DNA of 64,000 nt, taken from Aestuariicoccus sp032586235. Lineage in GTDB: Bacteria > Pseudomonadota > Alphaproteobacteria > Rhodobacterales > Rhodobacteraceae. Below the pieces are notes generated by a model. It ran no database searches. It had not been told where the DNA came from and saw only the letters and a program-made list of their open reading frames with translations. Location: assembly GCF_032586235.1 (NCBI RefSeq), contig NZ_JAWHTD010000018.1:8586-72585 (forward strand), in the 5' to 3' direction. The stretch's first letter is position 1; every line of letters starts with the position of its first letter. Positions 17,051-25,947 of the stretch are shown here, in pieces. Position numbers and translations under genes: made by a program.

Positions 17051-18265
17051 ATGACAACACTCTCCGACCCGCCACGCGAGTCGTTCCAGCTGTCGATGCT
17101 GTTGAACGACACGCGGTATCGTTCATATACATTCCAGTTTATCGCTCTGATCGCGCTGATCGCCTTTTTCGGCTATCTTGGGTCGAACCTGGTTCAAAAC
17201 CTGCGCGACGCGGGGCTCAACATTTCCTATGGATTCCTGGGTGAGCCGTCGAACTACGACATCAACCAGACCCTGATCGAATACGACAGCCGCTCGTCGC
17301 ATTGGCGCGCCTCGGTCGTCGGCGTTCTGAACACGCTGCTGGTGGCCTTCCTCGCCTGTGTCACCGCGACCGTCATCGGGGTGATCGCCGGTGTTCTGCG
17401 TCTCAGCAACAACTGGCTGGTGCGCAAGCTGATGGCGGTCTACGTCGAAGCCTTCCGCAACGTGCCGGTGCTGATCTGGATCATCATCATCTTCACGATC
17501 ATGACAGCGGTCCTGCCCGCGCCGCGCGACTTTCGCGGCGACGATCCGGCGGCGTCGATGCTGTTCGACGCCTTCGCCTTTACCAATCGCGGCGTCTATA
17601 TCCCCAAGCCGGTCTTCGAGACGGGCGGGGTTGCGGTGGTCCTGGTGTTCCTGCTCTCGGTCGTCGGGGTGTTCTACTATCGGCGCTATGCGACCAAGCT
17701 GCTCTATGACACCGGCAAGCTGCTGCCGATGGGCTGGCCGTCGCTGGCCATCCTGATCCTGCCGTCGCTGGTGTTCTACGTGCTGCTGGGCCGCCCCATC
17801 GGGCTGGAATACCCCGAGCTCAAGGGCTTCAACTTTGGCGGAGGCATCAACATCCGCGGGTCGCTGATCGCTCTGTGGTTCGCGCTGGCGATCTACACCG
17901 GGGCCTTCATCGCGGAAAACGTCCGCGCCGGCATCCAGTCGGTCAGCAAGGGCCAGACCGAGGCCGCGGCCTCGCTGGGTCTGCGTCCGGGGCGGATCAT
18001 GAACCTGGTGATCCTGCCGCAGGCTCTGCGGGTTATCATCCCGCCGCTGATCTCGCAGTACCTCAACATCACCAAGAACTCGTCGCTGGCCATCGCCGTC
18101 GGCTACATGGACATTACCGGCACGCTGGGGGGCATCACGCTTAACCAGACCGGCCGCGCGATCGAGGCGGTTCTGTTGCTGATGCTGTTCTATCTCGTCA
18201 TCTCGCTGTCGATCTCGGCGCTGATGAACGTCTACAACAACGCCATGAAGCTGAAGGAGCGCTGA
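17051..18265 (+). CDS. aapQ: General L-amino acid ABC transporter, permease AapQ
   Basis: The 404-residue membrane protein has the long N-terminal part with extra helices seen in AapQ/BztB and a C-terminal permease domain. The ABC-coupling EAA motif is visible as EAAASLGLRPGRIMNLVILP. It pairs with AapM to form the heteromeric membrane channel. It follows aapJ after the hairpin and is 3 bp from aapM. Confidence 0.94.
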   Translation: MTTLSDPPRESFQLSMLLNDTRYRSYTFQFIALIALIAFFGYLGSNLVQNLRDAGLNISYGFLGEPSNYDINQTLIEYDSRSSHWRASVVGVLNTLLVAFLACVTATVIGVIAGVLRLSNNWLVRKLMAVYVEAFRNVPVLIWIIIIFTIMTAVLPAPRDFRGDDPAASMLFDAFAFTNRGVYIPKPVFETGGVAVVLVFLLSVVGVFYYRRYATKLLYDTGKLLPMGWPSLAILILPSLVFYVLLGRPIGLEYPELKGFNFGGGINIRGSLIALWFALAIYTGAFIAENVRAGIQSVSKGQTEAAASLGLRPGRIMNLVILPQALRVIIPPLISQYLNITKNSSLAIAVGYMDITGTLGGITLNQTGRAIEAVLLLMLFYLVISLSISALMNVYNNAMKLKER

Positions 18266-18268
18266 TCC

Positions 18269-19570
18269 ATGTCCGACACGCATCAACACTCCATCGTCTT
18301 CGTCCGCGAAACCATGCTGCCCGAGCAGGACCCCCCTGTGACGGAGCGCGGGATCGTCAAATGGATGCGCCAGAACCTGTTCTCGAGTATCCCCAACGGC
18401 ATCCTGACGCTGGCGGCGCTGGTGGCGATCTATGTGCTGCTGGCCAACTTCCTGCCGTGGTTCCTGAACGGCATCTGGGACGCGCCGTCGATCCGCGCCT
18501 GCCGCGAGATTCTCGACGGCGGCGTCGGCGGCTGTTTCGCGGTGCTGACCGAGCGCTGGAACCAGCTGCTCTTCGGCTTCCAGTACCCCGATACCGAGTA
18601 CTGGCGCCCGACGCTGGCCTTCGTGCTGCTGTTCGTCGCCATCGCACCGGTGATGTTCTACAAGCTCTTCCCCAAGCCCATGCTGTTCTTTACCGGGCTC
18701 TACCCGTTCCTGGCCTACTGGCTGATCTGGGGCGGCAGCATCTGGTCGCCGATCTTTGCGCTGCTGGGCTTTGTCGCGGGCTACGTGGTCTGGACCAGGC
18801 TTGTCTCGAAAAGCTTTGCCGCCGGGTTCTTCGGCGCCATCGTCGCGGCCTTCGTGGTTTGGACCGTGGGCGGCTATATCGTCCCCGCCCTGACCCCGGA
18901 AGAGACCGCTTTGGTCGCCGTGCCGTCGCGCGACATGGGGGGCTTCATGCTCAACATGATCCTCGGCACGGTCTGTGTGGCGCTGTCGCTGCCGTTCGGT
19001 ATCGCGCTGGCGCTGGGGCGGCAGTCGGACATGCCGATCATCAAGTGGATCTGCGTGATCTTCATCGAGTTCATCCGCGGCGTGCCGCTGATCACGCTGC
19101 TTTTCGTGGCGAACGTGGTTCTGGCGTACTTCCTGCCGCCGGGCACGACCTTCGACCTGATCCTGCGGGTGATCATCATGATCACCATGTTCGCCTCGGC
19201 CTATATCGCCGAGGTGATCCGGGGCGGTCTCGCCGCCCTGCCGCGCGGTCAGTACGAAGCGGCCGACAGTCTCGGGCTGGATTATCCGCAAGCGATGCGG
19301 CTGATCATCCTGCCGCAGGCGCTCAAGATCTCGATCCCGGGCATCGTCAACGTGGCGGTGGGTCTCTTCAAGGACACGACGCTGGTGTCGGTCATCTCGA
19401 TGTTCGACCTCGTGGGCATGATCCGCGGGCCGATCCTCGCCTCGACCGAATGGAACGGCGTCTATTGGGAGCTTCTGGGCTTTGCCGCGTTCCTGTTCTT
19501 CGTCGTCTGCTACGGCATTTCGCAATATTCACAATGGCTGGAGCGTCAGCTTCAGACCGATCACCGTTAA
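18269..19570 (+). CDS. aapM: General L-amino acid ABC transporter, permease AapM
   Basis: This 433-residue permease has a long N-terminal membrane region and the coupling loop EAADSLGLDYPQAMRLIILP near the C-terminus, as in AapM/BztC. The gene starts 3 bp after aapQ with GAAGGAGCG before the ATG. AAGGAGGG at its 3' end is the ribosome-binding site of aapP. Confidence 0.94.
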   Translation: MSDTHQHSIVFVRETMLPEQDPPVTERGIVKWMRQNLFSSIPNGILTLAALVAIYVLLANFLPWFLNGIWDAPSIRACREILDGGVGGCFAVLTERWNQLLFGFQYPDTEYWRPTLAFVLLFVAIAPVMFYKLFPKPMLFFTGLYPFLAYWLIWGGSIWSPIFALLGFVAGYVVWTRLVSKSFAAGFFGAIVAAFVVWTVGGYIVPALTPEETALVAVPSRDMGGFMLNMILGTVCVALSLPFGIALALGRQSDMPIIKWICVIFIEFIRGVPLITLLFVANVVLAYFLPPGTTFDLILRVIIMITMFASAYIAEVIRGGLAALPRGQYEAADSLGLDYPQAMRLIILPQALKISIPGIVNVAVGLFKDTTLVSVISMFDLVGMIRGPILASTEWNGVYWELLGFAAFLFFVVCYGISQYSQWLERQLQTDHR

Positions 19571-19584
19571 GGAGGGCTGACGCT

Positions 19585-20349
19585 ATGGCCGAAGCTGCAT
19601 TGAACATCTCGGATGAAGTCGCCATCCAGATCGAAAAGATGAACAAATGGTACGGCACGTTTCACGTGCTGCGCGACATCGACCTGACCGTTTATCGGGG
19701 CGAGCGGATCGTGATCGCGGGGCCGTCCGGATCGGGCAAATCCACGCTGATCCGCTGCATCAACGCGCTGGAGGAACACCAGAAGGGCTCGATCACCGTG
19801 GACGGCACGCTGCTGTCCTCGGACATCAAGAACATCGACACGATCCGATCCGAGGTCGGGATGGTGTTCCAGCACTTTAACCTCTTCCCGCATCTGACGA
19901 TCCTGGAAAACTGCACGCTGGCCCCGATCTGGGTGCGCAAGACGCCCAAGAAAGAGGCCGAGCAAACGGCGATGCACTTTCTTGAAAAGGTCAAGATCCC
20001 CGAACAGGCCGACAAATACCCCGGCCAGCTTTCGGGCGGTCAGCAGCAGCGTGTGGCGATTGCCCGCTCGCTCTGCATGCGGCCCCGGATCATGCTGTTC
20101 GACGAACCGACCTCGGCGCTCGATCCCGAGATGATCAAAGAGGTGCTCGACACCATGGTCGAACTGGCCGAAGAGGGCATGACCATGCTCTGCGTCACGC
20201 ACGAGATGGGCTTTGCCCGTCAGGTGGCGAACCGCGTGATCTTTATGGATGCGGGCCAGATCGTGGAACAGAACGAACCGGAAGAGTTCTTCAACAACCC
20301 GCAGAACGATCGGACCAAGCTGTTCCTCAGCCAGATTCTGGGTCACTGA
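19585..20349 (+). CDS. aapP: General L-amino acid ABC transporter, ATPase AapP
   Basis: The 254-residue ATPase has Walker A GPSGSGKST, the signature LSGGQQQRVAIARSL and Walker B IMLFDEPTSALDPE, with the switch His in CVTHEMGFA. It energises the AapQM channel. The ATG at 19585 follows AAGGAGGG by 8 bp. It ends 3 bp before a convergent gene; no terminator fits in between. Confidence 0.95.
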   Translation: MAEAALNISDEVAIQIEKMNKWYGTFHVLRDIDLTVYRGERIVIAGPSGSGKSTLIRCINALEEHQKGSITVDGTLLSSDIKNIDTIRSEVGMVFQHFNLFPHLTILENCTLAPIWVRKTPKKEAEQTAMHFLEKVKIPEQADKYPGQLSGGQQQRVAIARSLCMRPRIMLFDEPTSALDPEMIKEVLDTMVELAEEGMTMLCVTHEMGFARQVANRVIFMDAGQIVEQNEPEEFFNNPQNDRTKLFLSQILGH

Positions 20350-20352
20350 CCC

Positions 20353-20838
20353 TCAGGTCAGCTCCCTCGGAACGACGAATGCCAAGGCCCTGCCCGTGCC
20401 GGGCCTTAGCTTTTTCCAGTCGTCGATGTCGAATTCCGCGACCAGCGTCGCGCCCGTGGGGTAATCGGCGAACCGATCATGCGCGGGGGCCTCGTCGACC
20501 AGATGCTCGGCCAGTGCGCAAATGCCGGGGTTATGCGCGATCATAAGGACGCGGTCACCAGTGGCGCCGCGCAGTACCTCCAGCATCGTCTCGGGCGCCG
20601 ACAGATAAAGCCGTGGGTCGAAATCCGTCTCAGCCTCCAGCGCCAGCAGCTCCAGCGTCTGGCGGGTGCGGTGTGCGTCGGAACAGAGCACCTGATCCGG
20701 CAGGTATTCCTGCGCGCGCAACCAGTCGCCCAGGGCCCGCGCGCTGCGCTCGCCGCGCTTGTTCAGGCCGCGCGCGTGATCGTCGAGGTTCATCGACCAA
20801 TCGGATTTCGCGTGGCGCATCAGGATCAGATGTTTCAT
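20353..20838 (-). CDS. SixA-like histidine phosphatase
   Basis: The 161-residue protein has the RHG-type catalytic motif LMRHAKSDW at residues 6-14 and a second catalytic His in MIAHNPGI, which is the short SixA branch of the histidine phosphatase superfamily. SixA dephosphorylates histidine on phosphotransfer proteins in enterobacteria; here the target is unknown. It overlaps nothing, but ends only 3 bp from aapP in convergent orientation. Confidence 0.85.
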   Translation of the reverse strand: MKHLILMRHAKSDWSMNLDDHARGLNKRGERSARALGDWLRAQEYLPDQVLCSDAHRTRQTLELLALEAETDFDPRLYLSAPETMLEVLRGATGDRVLMIAHNPGICALAEHLVDEAPAHDRFADYPTGATLVAEFDIDDWKKLRPGTGRALAFVVPRELT

Positions 20839-20842
20839 CCCG

Positions 20843-21496
20843 TCAGTCTTTCACGAAGGCGGCCATGTGGAAAGCGGACTGTTCCGGCAGGCGGCCAAAG
20901 CGTTGCGACACCGGGCAGGCGCGCCGCACGAGGCAGCCGTTCCGGCATTCCGCCCCGGCGTCCGAGGTGACATGCGCCTGGCAGGCCGCGACGTCATAAG
21001 GCGCACCGGGGCGCAGCGCTCCGACCGGGCAGGCGGATACGCATGGGCTCGGTTCGCAGCTCTCACAAGGTGACGGCGCAGGGGGCGGCAGCGTCAGCGC
21101 GTAGGGCAGGGCGACAGCGCCGCGATAGCTGATGAAGAGCCCCGCCTCGTCATGCACCAGCAGCTCGACCGGCGAAGCATGCGCCCGCCCCGAGGCGCGC
21201 GCCCAGCGGATGAACGGGTGGTAGGGCGGCCCGTCATAGGGAAAAAGCGCCTCGCCGCCCCAGAGCACAGCCAGCGCGCCGATCACCCGTTTCGACCAGC
21301 GGTCGAGAGGATGCGGCGCGCCGTCGGCCCGTTCGGCCGAGTGCGTGAAGACATCCCAGAACCCCGGCTCGTCCGGTCCCAGCAACAGCAGAGTGCGGCA
21401 GCCTTCGGGGGCCTGATCCTCGGGTTCCGGGGCGAATGCCCCGCGCAGCGCCAGCCCGACATTGCGCGCCTGTGCGTCCAGCTCTTGGAGCGTCAC
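20843..21496 (-). CDS. Ferredoxin-like 4Fe-4S protein
   Basis: The 217-residue protein starts at a GTG that overlaps the argB stop (GTGA). It carries a cysteine block CESCEPSPCVSACPVGAL and later cysteines (CQAH, CRNGC, RACPVS) that can build one or two 4Fe-4S clusters, in a layout reminiscent of the C-terminal part of epoxyqueuosine reductase QueG but without a clear cobalamin-binding part. Its function is not known to me. It is co-transcribed with argB. Confidence 0.75.
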   Translation of the reverse strand: MTLQELDAQARNVGLALRGAFAPEPEDQAPEGCRTLLLLGPDEPGFWDVFTHSAERADGAPHPLDRWSKRVIGALAVLWGGEALFPYDGPPYHPFIRWARASGRAHASPVELLVHDEAGLFISYRGAVALPYALTLPPPAPSPCESCEPSPCVSACPVGALRPGAPYDVAACQAHVTSDAGAECRNGCLVRRACPVSQRFGRLPEQSAFHMAAFVKD

Positions 21497-22389
21497 CGCG
21501 TCCTGGGCTCAAGCTTGGCCGGCTTGATCAGCGAGCCCGACCCGTGTTCGGTGAAAAGCTCCAGCAGGCAGGCGTTCGACACGCGGCCGTCGATGATGAC
21601 CACGCCGCGCACGCCCTCGCCAATCGCCTTGAGCGCGGTTTCCGTCTTGGGGATCATGCCGCCGGCGATGACGCCCTCTTCGGTCATGCGGATGACATCC
21701 TCGGGCGTCAGTTCGGTCACCACGTCGCCCGCGGCGTTCTTGACGCCCGACACGTCGGTCAGCAGCAGCAGGCGGTCAGCCTTGAGCGCCCCGGCGATGG
21801 CGCCCGCAGCGGTGTCGCCGTTCACATTGAACGTCTCGTTCTCGCCCATGCCCGTGGCCACCGGGGCCACCACCGGGATGATCCCGGCGGAAAAGAGATC
21901 GCGCAGCACCTGCACATTCATCTCGACCGGGCGGCCGACGAAGCCCAGCTCGGGATCGTCCGCCTCGCAGACCATCAGGTCGTCGTCCTTGCCCGACAGG
22001 CCCACGGCGCGGCCGCCCTGATCCATGATCGCCTGCACGATGCGCTTGTTCACAAGGCCGGTCAGCACCATCTCGACCACCTCGACGGTGGCCTGATCGG
22101 TCACGCGCTTGCCGCGCACGAAGTTCGACTGGATGCCCAGCTTGCCCAGCATCTCGTTGATCATCGGCCCGCCGCCGTGCACCACCACCGGGTTCAGCCC
22201 GACCTGGCGCATCAGCACGATGTCGCGGGCGAATTCGGCCATGGCGTCGGCGTCGCCCATGGCGTTGCCGCCGAACTTCACCACCACGATGGCGTCGGTG
22301 TAGCGTTGCAGATAGGGCAGCGCCTGGCTGAGCGTGCGGGCGGTGGCGATCCAGTCGCGGTTCATGTCTTGTTTCTTCATCTCGGGCAT
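21493..22389 (-). CDS. argB: Acetylglutamate kinase
   Basis: The 298-residue enzyme phosphorylates N-acetylglutamate in the second step of arginine synthesis. Family marks are VVVKFGGNAM, VHGGGPMI and NVNGDTAAGAIAGAL. The first ATG gives MPEMKKQDMNRD; a start at the MKK (22380) or at the MNRD is also possible, as the alignment with other ArgB begins there. The N-terminal helix (DWIATARTLSQALPYLQRY) resembles that of arginine-regulated hexameric forms. Confidence 0.95.
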   Translation of the reverse strand: MPEMKKQDMNRDWIATARTLSQALPYLQRYTDAIVVVKFGGNAMGDADAMAEFARDIVLMRQVGLNPVVVHGGGPMINEMLGKLGIQSNFVRGKRVTDQATVEVVEMVLTGLVNKRIVQAIMDQGGRAVGLSGKDDDLMVCEADDPELGFVGRPVEMNVQVLRDLFSAGIIPVVAPVATGMGENETFNVNGDTAAGAIAGALKADRLLLLTDVSGVKNAAGDVVTELTPEDVIRMTEEGVIAGGMIPKTETALKAIGEGVRGVVIIDGRVSNACLLELFTEHGSGSLIKPAKLEPRTR

Positions 22390-22446
22390 TGGCTCTTGGA
22401 CTGCCCTTGTGTCAGCAATCTGGCGCCGCAGCGCAAGCCCCTAATC

Positions 22447-23097
22447 TCAACCCAGCCCGGCAATGATCGCCCGCAGGGTCGGCAGGCCGTCGCCCTTTTC
22501 GCTGCTGGTCAGGACGATCTCGGGATAGGCCGCGACGTGTTTCGCCAGCCTCGAACGGACCTGCTCCAGCACCTTTTCGCGGTCCTTTTCCTTGACCTTG
22601 TCGGCCTTTGTCAGCACCGCCTGGAAGGTCACCGCTGACTGGTCGAGCAGGGTCATGATCTGATCGTCGACCTCCTTGATCCCGTGCCGCGCGTCGATCA
22701 GAACGAAGGCGCGGTGCAGGCTGGCCCGGCCCGACAGGTACTGTTTCAGCAGTTTCTGCCACTTCTCGACCACGGCCACCGGGGCGTTGGCATAGCCATA
22801 GCCCGGCAGGTCCACCAGATAGCGGTCGTCGCCCAGGGTGAAGAAGTTGATTTCCTGCGTGCGGCCGGGCGTGTTCGACGCCCGCGCCAGCCCCTTGCGG
22901 CCGGTTAGCGCGTTGATCAGGCTGGATTTGCCGACGTTCGAACGCCCGGCAAAGCAGACCTCGACCCGGTCGTCGGGGGGCAGGCCGGACATGGCGACCA
23001 CGCCTTTCAGGAACTCGACCTCGCCCGCGAAGAGTTTGCGCGCGGCTTCGCGCGCGTCCTCGTCGGGTTCTTCGGCCAGGGGAAAGGGCAATTGCAT
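22447..23097 (-). CDS. engB: Ribosome biogenesis GTPase EngB (YihA/YsxC)
   Basis: The 216-residue GTPase has the G1 loop GRSNVGKSS at residues 51-59, G3 DLPGYGYA, and G4 TKADK. EngB is needed for 50S assembly. The ATG at 23097 overlaps the MOSC gene's stop (ATGA), giving the family's usual length. An open frame continues 144 codons upstream but belongs to the overlapping gene's shadow. Confidence 0.94.
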   Translation of the reverse strand: MQLPFPLAEEPDEDAREAARKLFAGEVEFLKGVVAMSGLPPDDRVEVCFAGRSNVGKSSLINALTGRKGLARASNTPGRTQEINFFTLGDDRYLVDLPGYGYANAPVAVVEKWQKLLKQYLSGRASLHRAFVLIDARHGIKEVDDQIMTLLDQSAVTFQAVLTKADKVKEKDREKVLEQVRSRLAKHVAAYPEIVLTSSEKGDGLPTLRAIIAGLG

Positions 23098-23840
23098 CAG
23101 ATCCGCTCCACATGGTCGCCGGTGACGATGGGGCCGCCCTCGATCACCTCGGCCCGGACGGAAAAATCCCCGTGATCCCAGCTGCCCAGGGCTGACAGGA
23201 TATCGGTGTCGCGCCGGCCCGTGTCCGGGTTCGAATGGGTCGAGGCACACCGATCGGTGCGTTCGCGCACCCGCAGCACCGCGCCGCCGATGCGGACATC
23301 GCGGTCGATCCAGTCGAATTCCTCCCACGGGGCGAGGCCGTCGATCCAGATATTCCCACGCCAGCGGTGGATCGACAGCGGCCGCCCCACGCGCTGCTCC
23401 ACCGCCCGGTGCGAGGACATGTTGCAGAGCGTCACGCTGGGAAAATCGCTGTCGGTCATGGCGGGGCCCTGCGCGCGGACGATGCGCGCGGATTGCAACC
23501 GGTCTTCGGGCATCAGAGGCCGCACCCAATTCAGAAACGCCGCCGCGTCGCGGTCGGGCGCAAAGGTCAGGTCGGGGCGGTCGGGGTGGCGCAGCGTGAT
23601 CGTCTCTGCCGCCTCGTCCAGCTCGGCGGTGATCGCCATCAGCGCCGCCACCTTGGCCACCCGGCTGAAGTTCGCGCAGGACACCCAGGTGCTGCCATCC
23701 GCCGTCGATCTTTCATGCGCCACCGCCCAGAGCCGGTCAAAGGGCATCGCCTCTCCGGCTGTCAGCGTCACCCGTTCCAGCGGCTCGCGGCCGTGGCTTT
23801 TGACCGGGTGCCGCCAGATCTCGGTGACGCGGGCGGTCAT
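23097..23840 (-). CDS. MOSC-domain protein (YcbX-like)
   Basis: The 247-residue protein has an N-terminal MOSC_N beta-barrel (EIWRHPVKSHGREPLERV) and a MOSC domain with the expected Cys in RTDRCASTHSNPDT. Such proteins bind the molybdenum cofactor and can reduce N-hydroxylated compounds; the physiological role is unknown. Overlapping stop/start codons link it to yidC upstream and engB downstream. Confidence 0.85.
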   Translation of the reverse strand: MTARVTEIWRHPVKSHGREPLERVTLTAGEAMPFDRLWAVAHERSTADGSTWVSCANFSRVAKVAALMAITAELDEAAETITLRHPDRPDLTFAPDRDAAAFLNWVRPLMPEDRLQSARIVRAQGPAMTDSDFPSVTLCNMSSHRAVEQRVGRPLSIHRWRGNIWIDGLAPWEEFDWIDRDVRIGGAVLRVRERTDRCASTHSNPDTGRRDTDILSALGSWDHGDFSVRAEVIEGGPIVTGDHVERI

Positions 23841-25666
23841 TTCTTGTCAGGCTCGTCCGCGGCCTTGTCCTTCTTGAAGCTCGACCTGATGTTGCCGAAG
23901 ACGTCGGGCTTGTAGCCCTGGCTGCGCATGATCAGGTACTGCTGGGTGAAGGTGATCGTGTTGTTGGCGATCCAGTAGACCACCAGGCCGCTGGCGAACC
24001 CGCCCAGCATGAACATGAAAACCCAGGGCATCCAGGCAAAGATCATCGCCTGCGTCGGATCGGTGGGCGCGGGGTTCAGCTTTTGCTGGACCCACATCGA
24101 GATACCCAGCAGCAGCGGCAGGATCCCGATAAAGATCAGCGCCATGATCGACCCGGGTTCCGGCGCCGCGTTGGGCAGCAGGCCGAAGAGGTTGATCAGC
24201 GAGGTCGGGTCGGGCGCCGACAGGTCCTGGAACGGCCCCAGCCAGGGCGCGTGCCGCAGTTCCAGCGTGACGAAGATCACCTTGTAGAGCGAGAAAAAGA
24301 TCGGGATCTGCAGAAGGATCGGCAGGCAGCCCGCGGCGGGGTTCACCTTTTCCTTCTTGTAAAGCTCCATCATCTCCTGCTGCAGCTTCTGGCGATCGTC
24401 GCCCGTGCGCTCCTTGATTTCCTCCATCTTCGGCTGAAGCTCTTTCATCTTCGCCATCGAGACGTAGGATTTGTAGGCCAACGGGAACAGGACCGCCTTG
24501 ATGATCAGGGTCAGGCCGATGATCGCCCAGCCCATGTTGCCGATCGCCCCGTTGAGCCAGTGCAGCACGGCGAAGATCGGCTTGGTCAGGAAGAAGAACC
24601 AGCCCCAGTCGATGCTGTCGAGAAACCGGTCGACGCCGTTCGTCTGGTATTCGCGGATCGCCTCCCACTCCTTTGCACCGGCAAAGAGCTGGGTCGTGAC
24701 CTCCTGCCGGTCGCCGGGGGCGAGCGTCATGGTCGGCAGAACCGCCTCGGTCTGGAAGATGTTGCGGCGCTCGTCGTACTTGGCGACCTGTTTGAAGGCG
24801 CTGCCCGGCGCGGGGATGAGGGTCGACATCCAGTAGTGATCGGTAAAGCCGATCCAGCCGTTTTCGGCAACCTGGGTCACCTCGGCGCGGGCGCCTTCGC
24901 TGGGCACAACCGGCGCGTCGCTGACATCGTCGTAATCCAGTTCCGCCAGTTCGCCGTCGGCCATGGCGACGACGCCTTCGTGCAGGATGAAGAAGTTCTT
25001 GAGATCGGCGGGTTCGCCGTGGCGGGCGAGAATGCCATAAGGGGCCGCCGATACGGTGCCCGCGCCGGCGTTTTCAACCGATTGCGTGACAGTGAAGAGG
25101 TAATCCTCATCGACGCTGATCGTGCGGCGGAAGACCAGGCCCGCGGGGCTGTCCCAGCGCAGGATGACAGCGTCTTCGGCGCTCAGCGTCTCGCCGCTTT
25201 CGACGGTCCAGGGTGTGTTGGCTCCGGGCACGTCGTCCAGCGTCAGCCCGGCCCCGGGGGCCCAGCCGTAAAGCGCGTAATAGGGCGTGTCCGCGCCGAT
25301 GGGGCGCAGCAGTTCGACAATTTCAGCGCCGGGATCGAGCGTGACCCGGTAGTCGCGCAGCTTCAGGTCGTCGATGCGCCCGCCGGTGAGCGAGATCGAG
25401 CCTTCCAGCCGCTCGGTGGCGATGGGCAGGCGAGGGGCCTCGGCCGTTTCGGTGGCGCCGGCAGTGGTAATGGGCTCGGCGGTGGTGGCGCCGGGGGCCG
25501 CGCTGGGCGCCGTGGCGATGGCGCTGTCGGCGGGGGCCGTTTCGGTGACCGCGGTCGCGGGATCCTCCGCCGGCGGCTCGGGTGGCGGGAACAGCACGAA
25601 CCAGACGAGGATCACCGCAAAGCTGAGAGCCGTGGCCAGGAGAAGATTCTTGTTCTGGTCGTCCAT
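23837..25666 (-). CDS. yidC: Membrane protein insertase YidC
   Basis: The 609-residue insertase has the N-terminal TM (LLLATALSFAVILVWFVLF), a large periplasmic domain (about 60-370) rich in Ala/Thr at its start, and the conserved five-TM core with the cytosolic KMKELQPKMEEIKERTGDD hairpin. It inserts membrane proteins with or without SecYEG. I chose the ATG at 25666, as MDDQNKNL is the family start. It belongs to the rpmH-rnpA-yidD-...-yidC neighbourhood, here separated by the EAL and ttcA genes. Confidence 0.95.
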   Translation of the reverse strand: MDDQNKNLLLATALSFAVILVWFVLFPPPEPPAEDPATAVTETAPADSAIATAPSAAPGATTAEPITTAGATETAEAPRLPIATERLEGSISLTGGRIDDLKLRDYRVTLDPGAEIVELLRPIGADTPYYALYGWAPGAGLTLDDVPGANTPWTVESGETLSAEDAVILRWDSPAGLVFRRTISVDEDYLFTVTQSVENAGAGTVSAAPYGILARHGEPADLKNFFILHEGVVAMADGELAELDYDDVSDAPVVPSEGARAEVTQVAENGWIGFTDHYWMSTLIPAPGSAFKQVAKYDERRNIFQTEAVLPTMTLAPGDRQEVTTQLFAGAKEWEAIREYQTNGVDRFLDSIDWGWFFFLTKPIFAVLHWLNGAIGNMGWAIIGLTLIIKAVLFPLAYKSYVSMAKMKELQPKMEEIKERTGDDRQKLQQEMMELYKKEKVNPAAGCLPILLQIPIFFSLYKVIFVTLELRHAPWLGPFQDLSAPDPTSLINLFGLLPNAAPEPGSIMALIFIGILPLLLGISMWVQQKLNPAPTDPTQAMIFAWMPWVFMFMLGGFASGLVVYWIANNTITFTQQYLIMRSQGYKPDVFGNIRSSFKKDKAADEPDKK

Positions 25667-25947
25667 AAAAGACCGCCCGTTTGTCCATTCCATCCGTTGG
25701 AGGGGTTCAACAGACACGCGGCCCAAAGGTCAAGCCGAATCCGGTGTGGCAAGCGGCCAGACGGGGGGCGCGCACCGGAAAGTGAGGCGTTTGCACACTG
25801 GGAGAGGCCGGGTGCGACGCTTTCCCCACCACGTATCCCCTGTGGGGCGAGATGCCGCCGCGCGACCATCGTTATCAGGCGCGCCCGGGTCGCCGGATGC
25901 TTGCGGGACGGAAAGGTCAGGCCGCCCGCGCCGCAGAGCCGGGCCGG

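Noticed and set aside
17123..19525. An 800-codon minus-strand frame opposite aapQ and aapM
   Set aside because: It is rich in Arg, Asp, His and Gln, the typical antisense shadow of hydrophobic membrane proteins; both plus-strand genes are certain.
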